A stretch of DNA of 8,016 nt from CAYJDR01 sp964368965 (GTDB taxonomy: Bacteria; Chrysiogenota; Deferribacteres; Deferribacterales; Mucispirillaceae), in assembly GCA_964368965.1 (NCBI GenBank), contig CAYJDR010000061.1, positions 1 to 8,016 on the forward strand, read 5' to 3'. The first letter of the stretch is position 1. Every line of letters begins with the position of its first letter. The notes under the pieces are model-generated. The model saw nothing but the letters and a program-made list of their open reading frames with translations, was not told where the DNA came from and did not search any database. This document shows, in pieces, positions 5,294-8,016 of this stretch. The position numbers and the translations under genes were made by a program.

Positions 5294-6547
5294 ATGAGCG
5301 TATATAGAGATTTTTTTAAAAATGGTAAGCTTATGGATTACCGCTATAATGTTGCCAACTATGAACAATATTTACTAGATGTCGAACCAATGCAGTTCAC
5401 AAAAATGTGCATGACAGAGATTGTATCTGCGGATATGATGATTGCAACTTTCGGTGAGGAGCCATACACCTCTAGCTGCAAAGAGGTTCTTGACAGTGTT
5501 TCTAAGCGCTTTAAAGAACTCGGACTTGACGATATCATCCATATCTATATTCATAGCTACAGACACTTCATAATCACAGCCAACGACGCAATCAGCGACA
5601 GCACATTTGAACACATCGTTAGGCAATTTCATGCAGAGTACGAGTTATCAACATCACAACAAACTGCACTATCTGGTGTTTCAAGGTTTGTTTTGACTTT
5701 TGGTGAAGACCTTGTAAATCGCTCGAAAAGCGCCTTGTTTATGCATAAAGAGTCGCCAAATACGTTTATCGTAGCTACAAACGAGAAAGAGCGCCTACTT
5801 GCTGAAAAGCAAAATGATGTGCAAATGTTTGAGCTCATCAACTATGCACTATCAAACAATAGAGTTATACCTTTTTACCAAGGCATACGCGACAACGCAA
5901 CAGGACAAATAACTAAATATGAAGCACTTATGCGCATACGCGATATTGATGACAGCATACGCTCACCATATACATTCCTGAATAGTGCTAAAGAGTTAAA
6001 GTTGTATATCCCACTTAGTAAAATGATGGTGCATAAAGCTTTAATTGATTTTGAACGTAAATCTAGTGGGCTCAACATAAACATATCGCTACTTGACATT
6101 ATGTCAGATGATTACCAAGATTGGTTTATAGAGCGCGTTAAAGCGCACCCAAATCCAGCGCAAATCACTGTAGAATTTATTGAAACAGAAAACTATGGCG
6201 ACGCTATAATTATTAAAGACTTTTTAGAACGTGTCAGAGATATCGGGTGCAAAGTTGCCGCAGATGACTTTGGCAGTGGGTTCGCTACATACTCTGCAAT
6301 TGTATCGCTAAAACCTGACATTATCAAAATTGACGGAAGCATCATAAAAGGTATCACAACCCAACCCAACAATAAAATCATTGTAGACTCAATCTGCTAC
6401 ATGGCGAGGCTTATTGGCGCAAAAATTGTTGCAGAATTTGTCGAAAATGAAGACATACAAAATGCTGTAGTGAGCAGTGGTGTTGATTTCTCGCAAGGCT
6501 ACTTATACTCTGTGCCAAAACCAATTGAAGAGCTAGATATAGTCTAA
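5294..6547 (+). CDS. Cyclic-di-GMP phosphodiesterase: degenerate GGDEF + EAL
   Basis: A 417-residue protein predicted to hydrolyse cyclic-di-GMP to pGpG in the cytosol. The EAL domain fills about residues 180-417, and all expected catalytic/metal positions are present: E210 in YEALMR, N263 in NINIS, E294/E297 in VEFIE, D324-D325 in DDFGSG, K345 in IIKID, E381/E384 in AEFVE and Q402 in FSQGY. The preceding ~140 residues look like a GGDEF domain that has lost its signature: SYRHF (88-92) stands where GGDEF would be, and SALFMHKESPNTFIV matches the usual final helix/strand. It would therefore not make cyclic-di-GMP, but could bind GTP or regulate the EAL domain. No sensor or membrane segment is visible. 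Start: the frame opens at GTG 5246, but that lies at the predicted transcription start; ATG 5273 is possible, and 5294 has a weak GAG upstream. No strong Shine-Dalgarno exists for any of them. Confidence 0.9.
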   Translation: MSVYRDFFKNGKLMDYRYNVANYEQYLLDVEPMQFTKMCMTEIVSADMMIATFGEEPYTSSCKEVLDSVSKRFKELGLDDIIHIYIHSYRHFIITANDAISDSTFEHIVRQFHAEYELSTSQQTALSGVSRFVLTFGEDLVNRSKSALFMHKESPNTFIVATNEKERLLAEKQNDVQMFELINYALSNNRVIPFYQGIRDNATGQITKYEALMRIRDIDDSIRSPYTFLNSAKELKLYIPLSKMMVHKALIDFERKSSGLNINISLLDIMSDDYQDWFIERVKAHPNPAQITVEFIETENYGDAIIIKDFLERVRDIGCKVAADDFGSGFATYSAIVSLKPDIIKIDGSIIKGITTQPNNKIIVDSICYMARLIGAKIVAEFVENEDIQNAVVSSGVDFSQGYLYSVPKPIEELDIV

Positions 6548-6573
6548 CATGCTTGCGCACAAACGACGAATTT

Positions 6574-6602
6574 AAAAACAAAAGCGATCAAATAATACGC
6601 CC
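6574..6602 (-). terminator. Candidate terminator after the nitroreductase gene
   Basis: On the minus strand GGGCG (6598-6602) can pair with CGCTT (6582-6586), three Watson-Crick and two G-T pairs around an 11-base loop, followed by TTTTGTTTTT. It lies a few bases past the stop codon (6609-6611). The stem is short, so termination may be leaky. The same 61-base convergent gap shows no matching signal for the EAL gene on the plus strand. Confidence 0.4.
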
Positions 6603-6608
6603 ATATTA

Positions 6609-7115
6609 CTAATATTTTTCATAGTGGATACGCTTTTCATCAAACCTATCTATAAATTTATTCGCATTTTCACGCTCTGGATAACCAATAGATATAACAC
6701 TATATGGCCTCATATAAACAGGCATACTAAACATGCGCCTGATGTAATCACAACGCTTATCATCACCTTCAGCACCAAGCCACACAGCGCCCAAGTCAAG
6801 ATTAACCGCTTCAAGCAAAATATTTTGCGTTGCTGCACCTAGGTCTTGTTGCCAATTCTCTTCGTACTTCATGCGACGTGGGTCACCAAGCACAATTATC
6901 GCAAGCGGTGCTTTTAATAAACAACTAGCGTATGGGTTGAAGTTTGATAGCTGGTTCAGCTTCTCTCTATCAGTAATTACTAAAAATTCCCACGGTTGTT
7001 GGTTGCCAGCAGATGGTGCTTGCATGGCAGCTTTTAACAGTTGTGTAACTTTTTCTTTCTCAACTGGTTTATCTTGATATGTTCTAACGCTTCGCCTTGT
7101 AAAAATTGAGTTCAT
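6609..7115 (-). CDS. Small nitroreductase-family flavoprotein
   Basis: A 168-residue FMN-dependent oxidoreductase of the nitroreductase superfamily, expected to act as a cytosolic homodimer using NAD(P)H; the physiological substrate cannot be told from sequence. FMN-contact motifs are present in order: RRSVR (7-11), PSAGNQQPW (34-42), DLGAATQNILL (91-101), GAVWLG (109-114), and ISIGYP near the C-terminus. It is at the short end for the superfamily, like the small single-domain members common in anaerobic Bacillota and archaea; nothing appears missing. Start: AAGGAGG at 7120-7126 is four bases from the ATG. The gene is monocistronic and convergent with the EAL gene, with a strong promoter and candidate operator directly upstream, which suggests tightly regulated expression, possibly redox- or electrophile-responsive as for many nitroreductases (inference). 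Confidence 0.92.
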   Translation of the reverse strand: MNSIFTRRSVRTYQDKPVEKEKVTQLLKAAMQAPSAGNQQPWEFLVITDREKLNQLSNFNPYASCLLKAPLAIIVLGDPRRMKYEENWQQDLGAATQNILLEAVNLDLGAVWLGAEGDDKRCDYIRRMFSMPVYMRPYSVISIGYPERENANKFIDRFDEKRIHYEKY

Positions 7116-7133
7116 AGTGCCTCCTTATTAATT

Positions 7134-7162
7134 ATTATATAACACGAAATCTTCAATTTCAA
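7134..7162 (-). promoter_or_regulatory. Strong sigma-A promoter of the nitroreductase gene
   Basis: Minus strand: TTGAAA (-35, 7157-7162), a spacer of exactly 17 bases, and a perfect -10 TATAAT (7134-7139). Transcription should start near 7127, which is directly at the edge of the AAGGAGG at 7120-7126, so the leader is only about 12 bases long. Confidence 0.7.
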
Positions 7163-7169
7163 GAATTGA
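7153..7169. promoter_or_regulatory. Inverted repeat over the nitroreductase -35: candidate operator
   Basis: TCAATT-N5-AATTGA, six-base perfect arms, covering the whole -35 element (7157-7162). A dimeric repressor bound here would block polymerase. The right half also falls upstream of the divergent gene at 7242, so one regulator could affect both. The regulator family cannot be assigned from the sequence; MarR- or HxlR-type proteins often use sites of this kind in front of nitroreductase genes. Confidence 0.4.
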
Positions 7170-7200
7170 TTATGCTCTTTTAAATTGCATATTTAATGAT

Positions 7201-7206
7201 TATAAA
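7201..7206 (+). promoter_or_regulatory. Possible -10 element for the LRR-protein gene
   Basis: TATAAA (five of six to consensus) lies 35 bases before the ATG at 7242, but no good -35 stands at the right distance (TTTTAA at 17 bases). Weakly supported; listed because a promoter for this gene must lie in the 126-base divergent gap. Confidence 0.25.
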
Positions 7207-7231
7207 TTAAACTTAAACAAATTTACGCATT

Positions 7232-7240
7232 GGGGGGCGG
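7232..7240 (+). promoter_or_regulatory. Unusual G-run ribosome-binding site
   Basis: GGGGGGCGG directly before TATG. The G-rich block can pair with the anti-Shine-Dalgarno sequence but lacks the A of AGGAGG used elsewhere in the window. It fixes ATG 7242 as the start. A homopolymeric run of six G is rare in this AT-rich DNA and could vary in length by slippage. Confidence 0.6.
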
Positions 7241-7241
7241 T

Positions 7242-8016
7242 ATGCAAAAACCACACGTTTACTTACAAGTTCCATACGAGGGGCATACAGTCGAACTAAC
7301 GTGCTTCATTGATGAAAAAGAACGAAGCACATGTAAAGAATACCGCTGGGAAATATGGACAAATGCAAGGGCGATGCCTATCGCTAAAATCAATGAACTT
7401 GGGTTTAAAGAAGTGGAACAAAATCGGTTTATGAAACCAGCACCAGAGGAGTTTACGTTTAAATCTATCATAATGAGCTACCCTATGGAGTTTAAAAGGG
7501 TTTATGACAAACTGCATGAAAGTTTACAAAAAATCGTTCGTGAGCAAACAGTTAGACTCAATCCTCTAACAAAATTTGAACGCAATAATGACATCATCTC
7601 AATAATCTTCAAAAACTCATTCGATAAAACATATTCACTTGATAACATTATTGAAATGGACGCAGTAAACGGCTATAAACACATAACCCTCAACCAATCA
7701 GTATGCAACATGGCTGCAAAAAAGATTATTGCACCTGTTAAAGACCAAGAAAAAGCAAACAAACTCGCACAAATTCGCAAAGGATATGTTGCACCAGCTG
7801 CTGCTACAAATAAAACGGCTGATATATCCATTGAAGAAGCGCTCGAAACATTGCTAAAATGGCATAACAATGGCTACACTATTGAAGATATCAAAAAAAT
7901 AAAAGAACTTCATCTTATAAAACCAAGCAAACTTATACAGTTGGAAAAACCAGTGTCACGCATCTCGGACATAAGATTTTTGAAACATCTTGAAAGCTTA
8001 GAGATTTTAAACATAG
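7242..8016 (+). CDS. N-terminal part of a leucine-rich-repeat protein (runs off window)
   Basis: The frame is open from ATG 7242 to the end of the window: 258 codons and no stop. The N-terminus has no signal peptide or membrane helix, so the visible part looks cytosolic. Residues ~1-110 (with YRWEIWTNARAMPIAKINELGF near 34-55) and ~110-195 match nothing I can name; a polar Ala/Lys/Thr-rich linker follows (about 166-192). Residues ~196-230 are helical (ISIEEALETLLKWHNNGYTIEDIKKIKEL). From ~231 the pattern LIQLEKPVSRISDIRFLKHLESLEILNI has the leucine spacing of an internalin-like LRR with the S/T-D-I-x-x-L step, so an LRR array probably begins at the right edge. LRRs mediate protein binding. 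The overall function is unknown. Divergent from the nitroreductase gene. Confidence 0.85.
   Translation, partial: MQKPHVYLQVPYEGHTVELTCFIDEKERSTCKEYRWEIWTNARAMPIAKINELGFKEVEQNRFMKPAPEEFTFKSIIMSYPMEFKRVYDKLHESLQKIVREQTVRLNPLTKFERNNDIISIIFKNSFDKTYSLDNIIEMDAVNGYKHITLNQSVCNMAAKKIIAPVKDQEKANKLAQIRKGYVAPAAATNKTADISIEEALETLLKWHNNGYTIEDIKKIKELHLIKPSKLIQLEKPVSRISDIRFLKHLESLEILNI

Overview
The window looks like a piece of the chromosome of a low-GC, Gram-positive-type bacterium, probably a Bacillota/Clostridia member. The evidence is AT-rich DNA, Shine-Dalgarno sequences of the AAGGAGG or GGAGGTGA type, sigma-A-like promoters (TTGACA-17-CATACT; TTGAAA-17-TATAAT), tightly packed co-directional genes, and one close match to the Bacillota parS sequence. 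The species cannot be named from the sequence. There are no rRNA or tRNA genes, insertion sequences or CRISPR arrays, and no gap longer than 300 bases lacks a gene.

Layout. (1) Positions 72-2684, minus strand: a four-gene cluster read ridA family > threonine-synthase-like PLP enzyme > GNAT acetyltransferase > unknown 209-residue protein. The first two genes overlap, and the other junctions are 10 and 6 bases. (2) Positions 2685-2799: a 115-base divergent promoter region. (3) Positions 2800-5139, plus strand: a compact four-gene operon of DUF2695-type protein, WGR-domain protein, unknown Cys-containing protein and DUF4240-type protein, with gaps of 11, 1 and 9 bases and one strong promoter in front. 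(4) Positions 5294-6547, plus strand: a cyclic-di-GMP phosphodiesterase with a complete EAL active site and what looks like a decayed GGDEF domain in front of it. (5) Positions 6609-7115, minus strand: a small nitroreductase with a near-consensus promoter whose -35 element lies in an inverted repeat. (6) Positions 7242-8016, plus strand: the first 258 codons of a gene that runs off the window and is just entering a leucine-rich repeat region.

How the genes may work together. RidA proteins quench reactive enamine/imine intermediates released by PLP enzymes, so translational coupling of a RidA protein to a PLP lyase/synthase-fold enzyme is biochemically sensible. The plus-strand operon is the least explained part. 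It combines three families of unknown role with a WGR domain, a fold known from PARPs and MolR-like proteins. WGR and DUF4240 are, to my knowledge, also found together in single proteins elsewhere, which supports a shared function. The function itself is not established. The most unexpected non-coding signal is a parS-like 16-mer inside the ridA coding sequence; if real, it places the window in an origin-proximal region or on a ParB-segregated replicon.
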